From: Butyrivibrio fibrisolvens
GTDB lineage: Bacteria > Bacillota > Clostridia > Lachnospirales > Lachnospiraceae
Direction: 5' to 3'
Length of the DNA stretch: 64,000 bases
NCBI RefSeq assembly: GCF_037113525.1
Contig: NZ_CP146963.1
Span: 1,178,001 to 1,242,000 of the forward strand
Positions 1 to 8,882 of this stretch are shown one piece after another. Position 1 is the first letter of the stretch. The number at the start of each line of letters is the position of its first letter. Below the pieces are notes generated by a model. The model was not told where the DNA came from, did not search any database, and saw nothing but the letters and a program-made list of their open reading frames with translations. The position numbers were made by a program, and so were the translations under genes.

Positions 1-60
1 GATTGGAGAGATAACAGAGTATCTCATAAGAGCAATGTTTTGTTGTTTTTCCTGATCCAT
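1..60 (-). CDS. IS transposase, N-terminal 20 codons (runs off window)
   Basis: Reading leftward from an ATG at 60, the frame gives MDQEKQQNIALMRYSVISPI and then leaves the window. A strong AGGAGG lies just upstream (about 68-73 on the plus strand, read in reverse). It follows the DUF6431-type gene by 62 bases on the same strand. In Lachnospiraceae insertion sequences I recall such small Cys-rich proteins preceding a DDE integrase-type transposase with this kind of N-terminus. The 75 bases at 27336-27410 supply 25 more codons of the same frame. The family call rests on context and a short N-terminus, so it is moderate. Confidence 0.55.
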   Translation of the reverse strand, partial: MDQEKQQNIALMRYSVISPI

Positions 61-122
61 GGCGGATCCTCCTTTCGTTTTTTCTTAAGTATATGGAGGA
101 TCAGGAGAGAGTTCGTGCCAGG

Positions 123-641
123 TTATGTGGTATTTAAGAAAAGGATATTTGGAGTACATTTAATCTGCATGAACTGACGCTTGAAGTATTGAAAACAGCT
201 GCTTATAAGGCTTTCGCTATCAACAGAAATACGTTCGGAGATAAGCCGTTGTTTCCAGTGCTTCAGGTACATCCTGATGATGTATCTAAAGTTGCTCTCG
301 TCAAAAGACAGAGCTGAGGAAAGAGTGATGCTTGAAAGCGTCTCTTTTTCATGAGCTGTGATTATCTGAAGGTGATCCTGGAATGATATCTGGGAATAAG
401 GAACCATTGATGACAGAAGGATAGCGTGAGTGCGTCCACACTGATCGCATTTCACACGGCAGATCCTGAACATTACTTTTCCATCCTCGGTTTTAACATA
501 TCTGTTGTAATAACCATGGACGGATAGGCAGCCTGACTGACCACAAGGGCATTTGAGCTGATGGAACTGGAGATTGTTTAGGACAGAGTTGTAGAAACAT
601 GGTGTAATCGGATTGTTTTCTTCGACGTAAAGGGTTATCAT
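123..641 (-). CDS. DUF6431-type zinc-ribbon-like protein, IS accessory gene (intact copy)
   Basis: This 172-residue protein has a Cys-rich N-terminal part resembling a zinc ribbon: CPCGQSGC near residue 32 and CDQCGR near residue 65, joined by a basic stretch containing HGYYNRYVK. An alpha-helical C-terminal half follows. The pattern matches the family I know as DUF6431, commonly found beside DDE transposases in Clostridia; its biochemical role is not established. It is probably a DNA-binding helper of the transposase that starts 62 bases downstream. In the second copy one C of a CC pair is missing and the frame ends at residue 128, so this copy is taken as the true form. Function is inferred from neighbours. 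Confidence 0.65.
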   Translation of the reverse strand: MITLYVEENNPITPCFYNSVLNNLQFHQLKCPCGQSGCLSVHGYYNRYVKTEDGKVMFRICRVKCDQCGRTHAILLSSMVPYSQISFQDHLQIITAHEKETLSSITLSSALSFDESNFRYIIRMYLKHWKQRLISERISVDSESLISSCFQYFKRQFMQIKCTPNILFLNTT

Positions 642-656
642 TGTCTTGCATGTTTT

Positions 657-724
657 CGTACACTTCTGTGTACGGAGTTGCTAAGGCAGGATACCAAACT
701 TTGGTCGGGGAGGGATCCTGCCTT
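657..724. promoter_or_regulatory. Two hairpins upstream of the IS operon
   Basis: Two perfect inverted repeats lie just upstream of the minus-strand DUF6431-type gene. One is CGTACAC-TTCT-GTGTACG at 657-674. The other has arms AAGGCAGGAT (683-692) and ATCCTGCCTT (715-724) around a 22-base loop, which itself contains ACCAAACTTTGGT. In minus-strand RNA they would form stacked stem-loops in the 5' leader. A role in limiting transposase expression or marking the element end is a guess. From 725 to about 1050 I see only AT-rich sequence without a credible gene. Confidence 0.5.
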
Positions 725-1050
725 TTATTGTCAGTAACTTTCCCATGATAACACAAAAGGCATGGCATTAAATAATCTGGCGTATTATGCACCAGAATAA
801 ATAAGTCCACACCTTTAAATAAAGTGATTCAAAAACAGAATTTAGAACGCAGGTAAAGTAACAAACAACATTTTACTGGTATAGTGTGCGTACTGATTGT
901 AGTGGTTTGTGTTACCTTCTTTAAGAAAAAGAAGCTCTTGTAAAGTAATCCATTTGTGAAAAGGTGTAAAAATAATCAGATGATTGTATTTAGTATTTGT
1001 ATTTAAGAAACTACGCAAAAGTCACATATTCACATTGTCTTTCAAAAATG

Positions 1051-1083
1051 GCGCCGGAAATGTGGAAACCGGCGCTATTTTTT
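1051..1083 (+). terminator. Rho-independent terminator-like hairpin
   Basis: Arms GCGCCGG (1051-1057) and CCGGCGC (1069-1075) enclose an 11-base loop and are followed by TATTTTTTT. The A-run on the left side could let it work in both directions. It separates the insertion-sequence end from the alpha-galactosidase transcription unit. Confidence 0.7.
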
Positions 1084-1114
1084 ATGGTAATAATTGGGAA
1101 GATAATAGCACAGC

Positions 1115-1142
1115 GTGACATTGTTTTAAGGCTTTATATATT
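1115..1142 (+). promoter_or_regulatory. Candidate sigma-A promoter of alpha-galactosidase gene
   Basis: GTGACA (1115-1120), a 16-base spacer and TATATT (1137-1142) form a plausible sigma-A promoter. The predicted start near 1149 would put the double hairpin at 1163-1226 into the leader RNA. This rests on motif match only. Confidence 0.35.
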
Positions 1143-1162
1143 GGAAAATGATTTTGTTATAC

Positions 1163-1226
1163 GTACATGGAAGTTAGGAGTGAACTCCTAACTTCTAAAC
1201 ATGTACTGAGTTACGGAACGTAACTC
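1163..1226 (+). promoter_or_regulatory. Stacked palindromes in the alpha-galactosidase leader
   Basis: A perfect 12-base inverted repeat with arms GAAGTTAGGAGT (1170-1181) and ACTCCTAACTTC (1184-1195) has a 2-base centre and is flanked by outer arms GTACATG (1163-1169) and CATGTAC (1200-1206). A second repeat follows: GAGTTACG (1208-1215), GAA, CGTAACTC (1219-1226). No T-run follows, so they are not simple terminators. Position between the candidate promoter and the ribosome-binding site suggests operators or a regulatory leader RNA. Copy 2 has lost one G from the first arm. Confidence 0.55.
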
Positions 1227-1282
1227 TATACATCCTGTATCCCGTACATAGAAGCGAATATAGAGATCAGAAAGGACATAAA

Positions 1283-3097
1283 ATGGCTACAGACAAGATC
1301 ACCCGAACATCAAGACAGCATCCGCAGGAAATTGGTAGTAAAGAATACAGATATGACTCTTTTAACAATAACACCCCATTTGAAGGCAAAAAGAAAAGGC
1401 TACCTGCCATGGGCTGGAACAGCTGGAATGCATTTGGAAGTGGCAATACAGAAGCCCTGACCAAGGCTATGGCAGATAAATTCATAGAACTTGAACTGGA
1501 CAAGGCAGGATATGAGTATCTTGTTCTTGATGATGGTTGTTATAACTCTGAAAGAGTAGATGGAAAGCTGACTAATGAGCCGCTTAAGTTCCCCAGTGGA
1601 TTTAAGGCTCTGGCAGATTATATACATGAAAGAGGCCTTAAGTTTGGAATGTACAATGACATAGGAACCAACCTATGCGCAGGATCAGCAGTTGGTACCT
1701 GCGGATTTGAAGATGTAGACGCTGTAAGCTATACAGACTGGGATATAGATTTCCTTAAGGTAGATAACTGCTACTATCTGTGGGATAATGCAACTTTTTC
1801 TGCAGGAGAGAATGCAAGATTTACATATGCTCCAAGCATTAAGGAAGTTAAGCTTGTAGGTGCAGATGGAAAAGAGCTTGTACTTAATGCTGTAGCAGAC
1901 GGAGTTGTTACAGGAAGACATGCTGTAGTAAAAGAAAACTATGTTACTAATATAGGTACTTTTGATGGAACTAATATAGGTAACACACCTGTTGGTGACC
2001 AGAGTAGTGAGCTTACATTTGATCTTAAAAACGCCTCTGAAGGCACCTATAAGCTGTATGTAACCTATGCTACAGGTAAAGAAGCAGGTGTAGGCCAGTG
2101 GCTTCAGGTTGCTGTATCAGATGGAAGTAATTTAGACTTCTTTTTTGACAACCTTGTAGAAAGCACTGAAGGTACAGAAGACTTTAAGGAAAACTATGTA
2201 TGTGATGTAACTGTAAAAAGCGGTGATACAGTTCTTAGACTTATGAATCACAGACGTCAGGAAAATACACTTTGCTCCTATGCTGCAATGTACAACTCCT
2301 TAAAAGAAGCTGATCCTAACAAGGATATACTCCTTTCAATCTGCGAATGGGGTAAGACAATGCCTGGCGACTGGGGATACAAAGTAGGAGATTCCTGGAG
2401 AATCTTAAACGACATCACCTTCCAGGTAGGAAGAGACGGGGACCCTGGAAGAGGATACTGGGAAGCAGACGGAACCTGCAGCATAACCTCACAGTATGAT
2501 AAATGCGTTATTATGGACGAGTTCGCAAGCCCTGAAAGAGGCTGGAACGACCCGGATATGATGGTTATTGGAATGGGAGATGTAGATGAAACTATGGCTA
2601 AGACTCATTTTGCCATGTGGTCTATGATGAACTCACCTCTTATGCTTGGCATGGACCTTAGAAAAGTTGAAAAGGGCGACTATATCTGGAACATAATAAC
2701 CAACAAAGATATCATTGCCTTAAATCAGGATAAGCTCGGAGTTCAGGCTAAGAGAGTATGGTCTAGCCTTGCCGATAAGGATGCTGATAAGGTATACCTC
2801 ATGGATCATAACAGAGTAGATATCCTCGCTAAGCCTCTTGAAAATGGTGATATCGCAGTAACATTTATTAACCTTGCTGGAGAAGATGTTACTAATAAGA
2901 TAGAAATCAGTCTTGATAATATACTTGAGTATATTGAAAACAAGATGGCAGATGCTGAAAGCTTTAAAGGCGCACAGACTTATCAGATCAAAGACCTCTG
3001 GACAGGAGAAGAGAGAAGCCTTTCAGGTAAGGTTATTGCTGTAGATGAGCTTAAGGCTCATGACAACGTGACTTTTAGAGTATCTCCAATTAGATAA
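1283..3097 (+). CDS. GH27 alpha-galactosidase with inserted beta-sandwich module (intact copy)
   Basis: This 604-residue enzyme should release terminal alpha-1,6-linked galactose from raffinose-type oligosaccharides or galactomannan. The GH27 barrel starts with MGWNSWNAFG at residue 43. LKVDNC carries the expected nucleophile Asp161, SWRILNDI the expected acid/base Asp377, and DPDMM and LNQDKLG are family motifs. Between roughly residues 180 and 325, where ordinary GH27 enzymes run straight on, there is an extra beta-rich segment resembling a CBM6/CBM35-type sandwich (TYKLYVTYA, GDTVLRLMNH). No signal peptide is visible, so it is probably cytoplasmic or cell-associated. AAAGGA lies 7-8 bases before the ATG. 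In copy 2 a lost T near 29550 breaks this gene. Confidence 0.9.
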   Translation: MATDKITRTSRQHPQEIGSKEYRYDSFNNNTPFEGKKKRLPAMGWNSWNAFGSGNTEALTKAMADKFIELELDKAGYEYLVLDDGCYNSERVDGKLTNEPLKFPSGFKALADYIHERGLKFGMYNDIGTNLCAGSAVGTCGFEDVDAVSYTDWDIDFLKVDNCYYLWDNATFSAGENARFTYAPSIKEVKLVGADGKELVLNAVADGVVTGRHAVVKENYVTNIGTFDGTNIGNTPVGDQSSELTFDLKNASEGTYKLYVTYATGKEAGVGQWLQVAVSDGSNLDFFFDNLVESTEGTEDFKENYVCDVTVKSGDTVLRLMNHRRQENTLCSYAAMYNSLKEADPNKDILLSICEWGKTMPGDWGYKVGDSWRILNDITFQVGRDGDPGRGYWEADGTCSITSQYDKCVIMDEFASPERGWNDPDMMVIGMGDVDETMAKTHFAMWSMMNSPLMLGMDLRKVEKGDYIWNIITNKDIIALNQDKLGVQAKRVWSSLADKDADKVYLMDHNRVDILAKPLENGDIAVTFINLAGEDVTNKIEISLDNILEYIENKMADAESFKGAQTYQIKDLWTGEERSLSGKVIAVDELKAHDNVTFRVSPIR

Positions 3098-3167
3098 CTT
3101 CTTGAACTAGATTACAGAAACGAATAATTACTGCGTTTTTGGTAATGCTGAATATTGCTATAGCATT

Positions 3168-3200
3168 AAAGCCCTTCGGTCAAAACGAAGGGCTTTGTTT
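3168..3200 (+). terminator. Rho-independent terminator after alpha-galactosidase
   Basis: Perfect 11-base arms AAAGCCCTTCG (3168-3178) and CGAAGGGCTTT (3186-3196) enclose a 7-base loop, followed by GTTT. It lies 70 bases past the stop codon and ends the alpha-galactosidase transcript. The 160 bases beyond it, up to the lipoprotein gene, are AT-rich with no clear promoter match. Confidence 0.85.
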
Positions 3201-3359
3201 ACGGCAATAAAAATTTTGCTGAGCCAAAAATGCTTTTTATCGGGTAAAACAAGCTTTTTGTCAGATTTTGTAGAGTAGGGATTTACATATAGATACAATA
3301 TACAATATACATTAGTTAACTAGGCTGTTTTGGGAAAAGCAGCCATTTGGGAGAATGAT

Positions 3360-4613
3360 ATGAAGAAAAAGGTTATTGCATTATTCTTAGCAGCTACATG
3401 CGTGATGGGCGGTTGTGGCAATCTGGATCTGGGTCTTAAAGAAGAGTCTTCTGAAGATAATACATCAGACGTATCTGAAGTGAGTAATGAATCAGATACG
3501 TCAAAAGATGATGCAGAAGATGAAGCCAAAGAAAGCGATATAGAAGCTTCAAATGAAGATGAGGAAGATACCAAAGCTGTCGAAACTGATGATACTGATG
3601 AAGCAATGGAAGATAGTATCCAAGTTGATTATAGAGTCATCTATTTATACGAAGAGGAGGTTGATTCTGTACCGGTAAGCATTGTTAAGACAGGTGCTTT
3701 CGACGATGGAGACGTATACTCTTACGATATAGTTTATGATGAGGATGTCATCGTCGATTATCACGGGGATCTCGACAGATTACACATAGGAACGTTCCTG
3801 TTCAAGGAAGATGAGATTTATCTGATCACGGATACTAGAGATAATCATAAGGAACAGGATTTTTATGATTATGGAGTATTAGTTTATTCGGAAGAAGATT
3901 ATAGCGATGAAAGATCTGGTTATAAAATAAAGCTTCATAATGATGGCTATCTTTGCAGATGCAGCTACTACGATACAATAAGTGAGTCAGGGGGAACAGG
4001 TTATTATGCAGAGTATGTCTTTGACAGCGATAAGGTGCTTACTTACTATAGATCCGGATATGGAGCAGAAGCTGAGCCTATTGAGATAACTACAAATACG
4101 TATGAGGATATTGAAAATTTACTTTCCAAGGCTAATGAGTCTGAACTTACCAAAGAAGACGTTACTATAACCTACAATGGCTTTGATATTGGCCCTGATA
4201 CAAGCTATCAGGAAATAATTAATGCACTATCTTATCCTGAAAACTTTGAGGATACCAATAATGGCTTTATTTCAGCACAAGAGGGATATAGATGGCAGCT
4301 TGCTTATCCTGATGCTTTAGATTATAGCAGCGATTATGAAGTTAGAATTGTATGTGTAAGCCCGTCAATGGAATTTGAAGGCTCGGACACATATATGGAT
4401 TTTATTTATTTGGGGATACCGACCAGAAGAGATATTTCAGAATATGATTCAATCTACAGTGTGATAGATGCATATGGAGCACCTGATGATATTAGAGAGG
4501 GATCCTGGTCAGGATACACTGACATAGTTTATGAATTTGAAGGCCATGAACTTACGTTTACAGTTGCGGAAGACAACACCATTGTGTTTATTAAAATTGA
4601 TTTTGCTGGCTGA
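3360..4613 (+). CDS. Acidic secreted lipoprotein, unknown function
   Basis: The start at 3360 is preferred over the in-frame ATG at 3330 because GGGAGA precedes it and the protein then begins with a lipoprotein signal (MKKKVIALFLAATCVMGGC, lipid Cys at residue 19). A strongly acidic Ser/Asp/Glu linker follows to about residue 90. Next comes a beta-rich domain (about 90-250, LHIGTFLFKEDEIYLI and YYAEYVFDSDKVLTYYRSGYG), then a C-terminal part with two SmpA/BLIP-like half repeats (SYQEIINALSYP and YDSIYSVIDAYGAP). The middle domain recurs in the next gene's product. It is likely anchored outside the membrane. I do not recognise a function. It heads a run of four same-strand genes encoding secreted or membrane proteins. 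Confidence 0.8.
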   Translation: MKKKVIALFLAATCVMGGCGNLDLGLKEESSEDNTSDVSEVSNESDTSKDDAEDEAKESDIEASNEDEEDTKAVETDDTDEAMEDSIQVDYRVIYLYEEEVDSVPVSIVKTGAFDDGDVYSYDIVYDEDVIVDYHGDLDRLHIGTFLFKEDEIYLITDTRDNHKEQDFYDYGVLVYSEEDYSDERSGYKIKLHNDGYLCRCSYYDTISESGGTGYYAEYVFDSDKVLTYYRSGYGAEAEPIEITTNTYEDIENLLSKANESELTKEDVTITYNGFDIGPDTSYQEIINALSYPENFEDTNNGFISAQEGYRWQLAYPDALDYSSDYEVRIVCVSPSMEFEGSDTYMDFIYLGIPTRRDISEYDSIYSVIDAYGAPDDIREGSWSGYTDIVYEFEGHELTFTVAEDNTIVFIKIDFAG

Positions 4614-4697
4614 TTGGGGCTAAAGCCGTGATCGCTGATGGGGGAGTATATGAAGAAAGTTAAATTGATATTATGTTTTAAAGAGGGAAAATGAAAT

Positions 4698-5729
4698 ATG
4701 AAAACATTAAAGAAAGCAGTAAAATCTATCATTGATAATTTGCTCCTTTTCACAGTGATCGCTGGCATCGTCTTTTATTTTTCTTCCCTCATTTTACATG
4801 AATTCGGTCTGCAATATAGATTTGGGATCAAAAGGATGGCTATAATTCTTTTTGTCTTATTCGCATTTTTGGGGATGATTCAGGTTATTTACCATTTAAA
4901 AAGACTTCGAAGTCGCATATTATTAACAGTTGCCACTATAGTTACCATTATCGGATTATTTCCCTTTTGGATGTTTTGGGGAATTGCGTATATGGATACT
5001 ACGGAAGAAATCGTTGTGAGAAATGATAAGACGATGGTAGCAAGAGATGAATCAGAATTGTTCGGAGGCCCATCCATATTTTACTATGAATATGATAATG
5101 CCATAGTTTGTGGCAAGGAAGCTGTTTATAAAGAAAATCATAATATAGGTAATCCATTTAATCCAAAAGATTATTATTTGCTTGCGTGCAAATCAAAAGA
5201 AGGCAATCTGGAAAATATAAATCGATACACCTGGAATTGTTTTTTTACTATCTTTTCTGAAAAGTATGAATACCAGGTGCAGGAGTTTTTTGATGAAAAG
5301 GTCAAGACAGTTGATGTGAAGCTTTCGCTGCTTGATGCTTGCGATGAGTACAGTATTTACTCGATGGACATAAGTTATGACGATGTTTCTGAAAGATACT
5401 TAAATGGATCTATAGACAGATATAATATCGGTAAGTTCATGATATACGATGATAGTATATATCTTTTGTATGATTATCAGGGTGACACGGCTCCTTCAAA
5501 AGATGATTTCCTGGAAAAAGGAATAAGATTTGAAGGCGGCGAAGATCATGAAAGAAACATTGATGGAATCATAGTTACCTATGATTACTGTGGCGAATGG
5601 ACTATAAATGACACAAGAGAGCAGATGGATTATCACGCAGAATATGAATGGTCATACCACGAAGGCCTTACCTATTTCAGATCCTGGTATGGCGATGATA
5701 ATGCTGTAATTGAGATTTCAAGGAATTGA
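4698..5729 (+). CDS. Three-TM membrane protein with extracellular domain shared with upstream lipoprotein
   Basis: This 343-residue protein has three hydrophobic helices (about residues 14-36, 43-66 and 76-98), then a soluble beta-rich part that should lie outside the cell. Its C-terminal half repeats the signature seen in the preceding lipoprotein: IDRYNIGKFMIYDDSIYLL, YHAEYEWSYHEGLTYFRSWYG and a closing VIEI. The two are probably paralogous domains on different membrane anchors. AGAGGGA precedes the ATG by about 9 bases. The gap from the lipoprotein stop is 84 bases and holds no visible terminator, so they are likely co-transcribed. Function unknown. Confidence 0.75.
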   Translation: MKTLKKAVKSIIDNLLLFTVIAGIVFYFSSLILHEFGLQYRFGIKRMAIILFVLFAFLGMIQVIYHLKRLRSRILLTVATIVTIIGLFPFWMFWGIAYMDTTEEIVVRNDKTMVARDESELFGGPSIFYYEYDNAIVCGKEAVYKENHNIGNPFNPKDYYLLACKSKEGNLENINRYTWNCFFTIFSEKYEYQVQEFFDEKVKTVDVKLSLLDACDEYSIYSMDISYDDVSERYLNGSIDRYNIGKFMIYDDSIYLLYDYQGDTAPSKDDFLEKGIRFEGGEDHERNIDGIIVTYDYCGEWTINDTREQMDYHAEYEWSYHEGLTYFRSWYGDDNAVIEISRN

Positions 5730-5744
5730 AAGATAAGGAAAAAT

Positions 5745-6170
5745 ATGAACGTTACAGTTAGAGAATTTACTCTTTCCATTATGAAAGATGATCACGTTGG
5801 TGGAGAGACAATGCCAGACGATGAACTTTTTAAAGAAGCCTATAAAATGCAGGTAATAGACAACCAGGATTATCTCCATCCTGACGATTACATTACAAGA
5901 AAGGCAGCAGCTAGAATAATACATCACACGCTTCTATATCTTTTGGATGAATTAGATGTAAGTGATATACGGCCTGCAAATGTACTTGTAGACCTTTATG
6001 ACTGCAGAACCTGTGTCCTTCACATTGCACAGGTTTATTGTAAAGGAATAATGGGATCCAGGAAGATTATGGATGATACTTCTGGCAAGACATATGAAAT
6101 CTTTGATATGAACTCCGGAATCGAACATGAAGAAATGAATCTGATATTATCCAAAATTTGGGAAAGATAG
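5745..6170 (+). CDS. Small protein with two SLH-like repeats
   Basis: This 141-residue protein has no signal peptide or membrane helix. The segment AYKMQVIDNQDYLHPDDYITR followed by KAAARIIHHTLL fits the S-layer-homology pattern (a helix, F/L-x-P-D-D-x-I-T-R, a second helix). The part from VDLYDC through YCKGIMGS to EEMNLILSKIW resembles a second, more degenerate repeat. It lies 15 bases after the membrane protein gene, with AAGGAA before the ATG, so it is translated from the same message. SLH domains normally bind cell-wall polymers outside the cell, so the missing export signal is odd. Resemblance is by eye only. Confidence 0.6.
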   Translation: MNVTVREFTLSIMKDDHVGGETMPDDELFKEAYKMQVIDNQDYLHPDDYITRKAAARIIHHTLLYLLDELDVSDIRPANVLVDLYDCRTCVLHIAQVYCKGIMGSRKIMDDTSGKTYEIFDMNSGIEHEEMNLILSKIWER

Positions 6171-6251
6171 CCTGATATTTTTGAAAATGATCAGGAGTAT
6201 ATCAAGGAGTTTTGGTTGTAAGAACCAGGATGATAAGGGGAGAGAATTGGC

Positions 6252-8017
6252 ATGAAAAAAAGATTAGTAGCACTGCTATTAATATCAGCTACCATTATGT
6301 CTGCATGTAGCGATAAAGATAATAAAGACGATAATAGCCAGGCGAATAAGCCAAATGAAGCTGTAACTGAAAGCGGTAAGACAGACAATAGTGAATCAGA
6401 TAGTAGCTCAGACGATGAGTCTGACGCAGAATATGCATCACAGGTACAGACCCTTTATGACAACAGGCAGACCTGGGAATTTGCAGATGGATGTTATAAG
6501 ATTCCCGGTGGCGATACAATTGACTTCGATGAATATGGATATGCTGTAACAGACCTTGATAATGACGGCAATATTGAGATTTTCGCATCAGGATTTGCCG
6601 GAAGCGGCAGATTTTCTACAAGCCTTGTCTATGAATATGACGATGAAAAAGGCGTTATCATGTGGGATACCTCAAATCTTGCCTATGATGATTCGGAACC
6701 GGATTTCATCACAAAAATTTTGACAAATGATCCTAAACTTGACGGTAAATTACTATTAGCTGGCTTTGAATCAGAAGATAATGATGGCCTGTATCTTGCC
6801 GCTGATTACGAAGTATACGGAGCTACAGGCGGTAAAACCAGTTATCTTAAGCTATCTGTAAATGATAATGCCATTACTTCAGAGCTTATTTCTTCTGAAA
6901 CTACTGAATATACAACTGTGAAGTATGCAGATGAAGATGGAAATGATGTTTCCTTCGATTCTTTTACCGGACTTATCAGAATGGCATTCTATAACTGTGA
7001 TGAGAGTTTTAAATCTAGTAATATATTCAAAGAAGTGACCCTCGATATTATTCAGGATTCATACGATTCTATTGCGGATGAAACTAGTCTTCATCTGGAA
7101 GAGTTAATACCTGAAAACTCTGCTTCAGAGTTAAACGAAACTGTATCGGACAACATCGAAATAACCGTAAATGATTCTTTGCTCGATTATAGTGATATTG
7201 ATGAAGAATCCAGGCAGCTTTACAGAGACTTCTTGGAAGGAAAAGCTACAGCTATCTATAAGGATCCGAATCTGATACTTCTGAAAATAAGATTTTCAAA
7301 AGCGCCTTGAAACAAGGAAACAGCTATTCTTTTGATGAGTTAAAAGAAGTATATTTAAATGAAAATGATTACTCAGAATATGTAAAAACAACTTGCACAT
7401 ATATAGATTGTGGTCTTGACGGAGAATATGAGCTTTTCGTTCAAAACGAATATTCCATGTATTGTTTTACTAAATATGTTCTCAAAAACATAGATGGCGA
7501 GCTATATATATGCTTTACTGGAGATTCCAGAGAGCATAAATGGAATGAAATGCTTGAAAATGGCTACTACAGCTATACCTGGAATATAGACGGATTAAAC
7601 CATTGGGGAAGCTGCTATTACATAGATGCCAACGGTGATTGTCATTACCTTTATTCGCAAGGTTTTGGTGGATGCAGCAGAAGCTACGGAGATGAAACAC
7701 TAATAGTAAGCCTCCCCGATGATGTTTACGGGGAGTTTGATGAAATTGGAAACATCGAATATTCAACATATTCCTTCTCTGATAGCTATTCTGCGCCTCA
7801 TTACATGTATGACCTTATTTTGTTTGATCCAGATGGCGAAGAAATTGAAAGAAACGATGAATCGGAAGATTTATATAACCGAGTTGAAGAACTGTACGAA
7901 GCATGTAGCAATACAATTGTGTCAGAAGAAGAGGCTGAAGAATCAATGAGAAACGCTAGACAGGCAGTAGGTTTAACAGATGAAATCTATGAAGCTGAAG
8001 TCGGCTACTATGAATAA
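6252..8017 (+). pseudogene. Large lipoprotein gene, frameshifted in copy 1
   Basis: The gene encodes one 588-residue lipoprotein in copy 2 (33659-35425). Here one G is missing from CCGG near 7268, so the frame ends at 7310 and the rest continues from about 7307 to 8017 in another frame. The start (ATG after GGGGAGA) and the signal MKKRLVALLLISATIMSAC, with lipid Cys19, are intact. The break is probably a sequencing or assembly error rather than real decay, because the flanking reading frame is perfectly conserved. Confidence 0.8.
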
Positions 8018-8063
8018 ATAATACTAATTATCTAAATTGTGACCGAGGTCAAAGCAAAAGGAA

Positions 8064-8102
8064 AAGAAGCGATGTGTTATATAACAAGTCGCTTCTTTTT
8101 TT
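8064..8102 (+). terminator. Rho-independent terminator after lipoprotein cluster
   Basis: Arms AAGAAGCGA (8064-8072) and TCGCTTCTT (8089-8097) are followed by a run of T. It closes the four-gene secreted-protein unit. Confidence 0.85.
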
Positions 8103-8227
8103 AGTGATCATTTGATAGAATGGTGAAGCTGACGCCATTATCGCTCAGATTCTTCAATCTGGCACAAATAAGACATAAAGCATAATCGTGTATAGACATC
8201 ATGATAATAGCACAAGGAGGCACAAAT

Positions 8228-8869
8228 ATGCTTGGAAGAACACATTTTTTTGTAGGAATAGCTACTGCACTTATAGCCTTAAGACCGGAATCATTACCTG
8301 TTGTAGTAGCAGGAACCGGAGCTGCAGCTATAGGAGGAGTAATAAGTGACATTGATTCAGGAACATCTACAGCCCATAAGGAAGCTGACAAGATAGTTGT
8401 AGCGGCTTCACTGGCTTTGGGAGCTGTGATCATAATAGAGTACAATTTTCATATTGGTATATACAGAAGACTTCTTGCTGATAGTAACCTCTATCGGATC
8501 ATGACAGGGAGCCTCGCTTTTATTTTGCTATGTGTATTTGGGATGAGGCAGCCTCACAGATCATTTATGCATTCGCTACTTGCACTTTTTTTATTATCAT
8601 CATGTGTAGGAATAATATTCCCTGAAGTAACGCCGTATTTCACAATTGGCTATGCATCACATCTGATAATAGATCTTCTTAACAGAAAGCGTGAAAAGAT
8701 ATTCTGGCCCATGAAAAAAGGATATAGCTTCAACCTTTGCTCATCCAAAGGGTATGTAAATAAGATGATGATGATTGCCGGAATATTAATATCAGTGATA
8801 TACATTTCAACACTTCCATATGTGCAGGAGGCGTATGCTGCCATGCTGGCTGTATTGGGGTTGAACTAG
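8228..8869 (+). CDS. YdjM/DUF457-family membrane protein, putative metal-dependent hydrolase
   Basis: The start at 8228 is chosen because AGGAGG lies at 8215-8220; an in-frame ATG at 8201 would put that ribosome-binding site inside the gene. The 213-residue product opens with MLGRTHFFVGIATALIA. It continues with several hydrophobic helices and has HRSFMHSLLAL and GYASHLIIDLLN, then an FWP motif, as in the YdjM (LexA-regulated inner-membrane hydrolase-like, PF04307) family. The conserved His and Asp residues are thought to bind metal, but the substrate is not known for the family. It is a single gene between two hairpins. Confidence 0.85.
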   Translation: MLGRTHFFVGIATALIALRPESLPVVVAGTGAAAIGGVISDIDSGTSTAHKEADKIVVAASLALGAVIIIEYNFHIGIYRRLLADSNLYRIMTGSLAFILLCVFGMRQPHRSFMHSLLALFLLSSCVGIIFPEVTPYFTIGYASHLIIDLLNRKREKIFWPMKKGYSFNLCSSKGYVNKMMMIAGILISVIYISTLPYVQEAYAAMLAVLGLN

Positions 8870-8882
8870 TGCGCTTCATTTT

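Noticed and set aside
493..810. Minus-strand 105-codon frame overlapping the DUF6431-type gene start
   Set aside because: It overlaps a better-supported gene in another frame, runs through both leader hairpins, has no ribosome-binding site and resembles nothing.
997..1191. 64-codon plus-strand frame before the alpha-galactosidase gene
   Set aside because: It spans the terminator hairpin at 1051-1083 and half of a palindrome, with no ribosome-binding site.
6252..8017. Two separate lipoprotein-cluster genes in copy 1
   Set aside because: Copy 2 shows one continuous 588-codon frame; the split comes from a single missing G.
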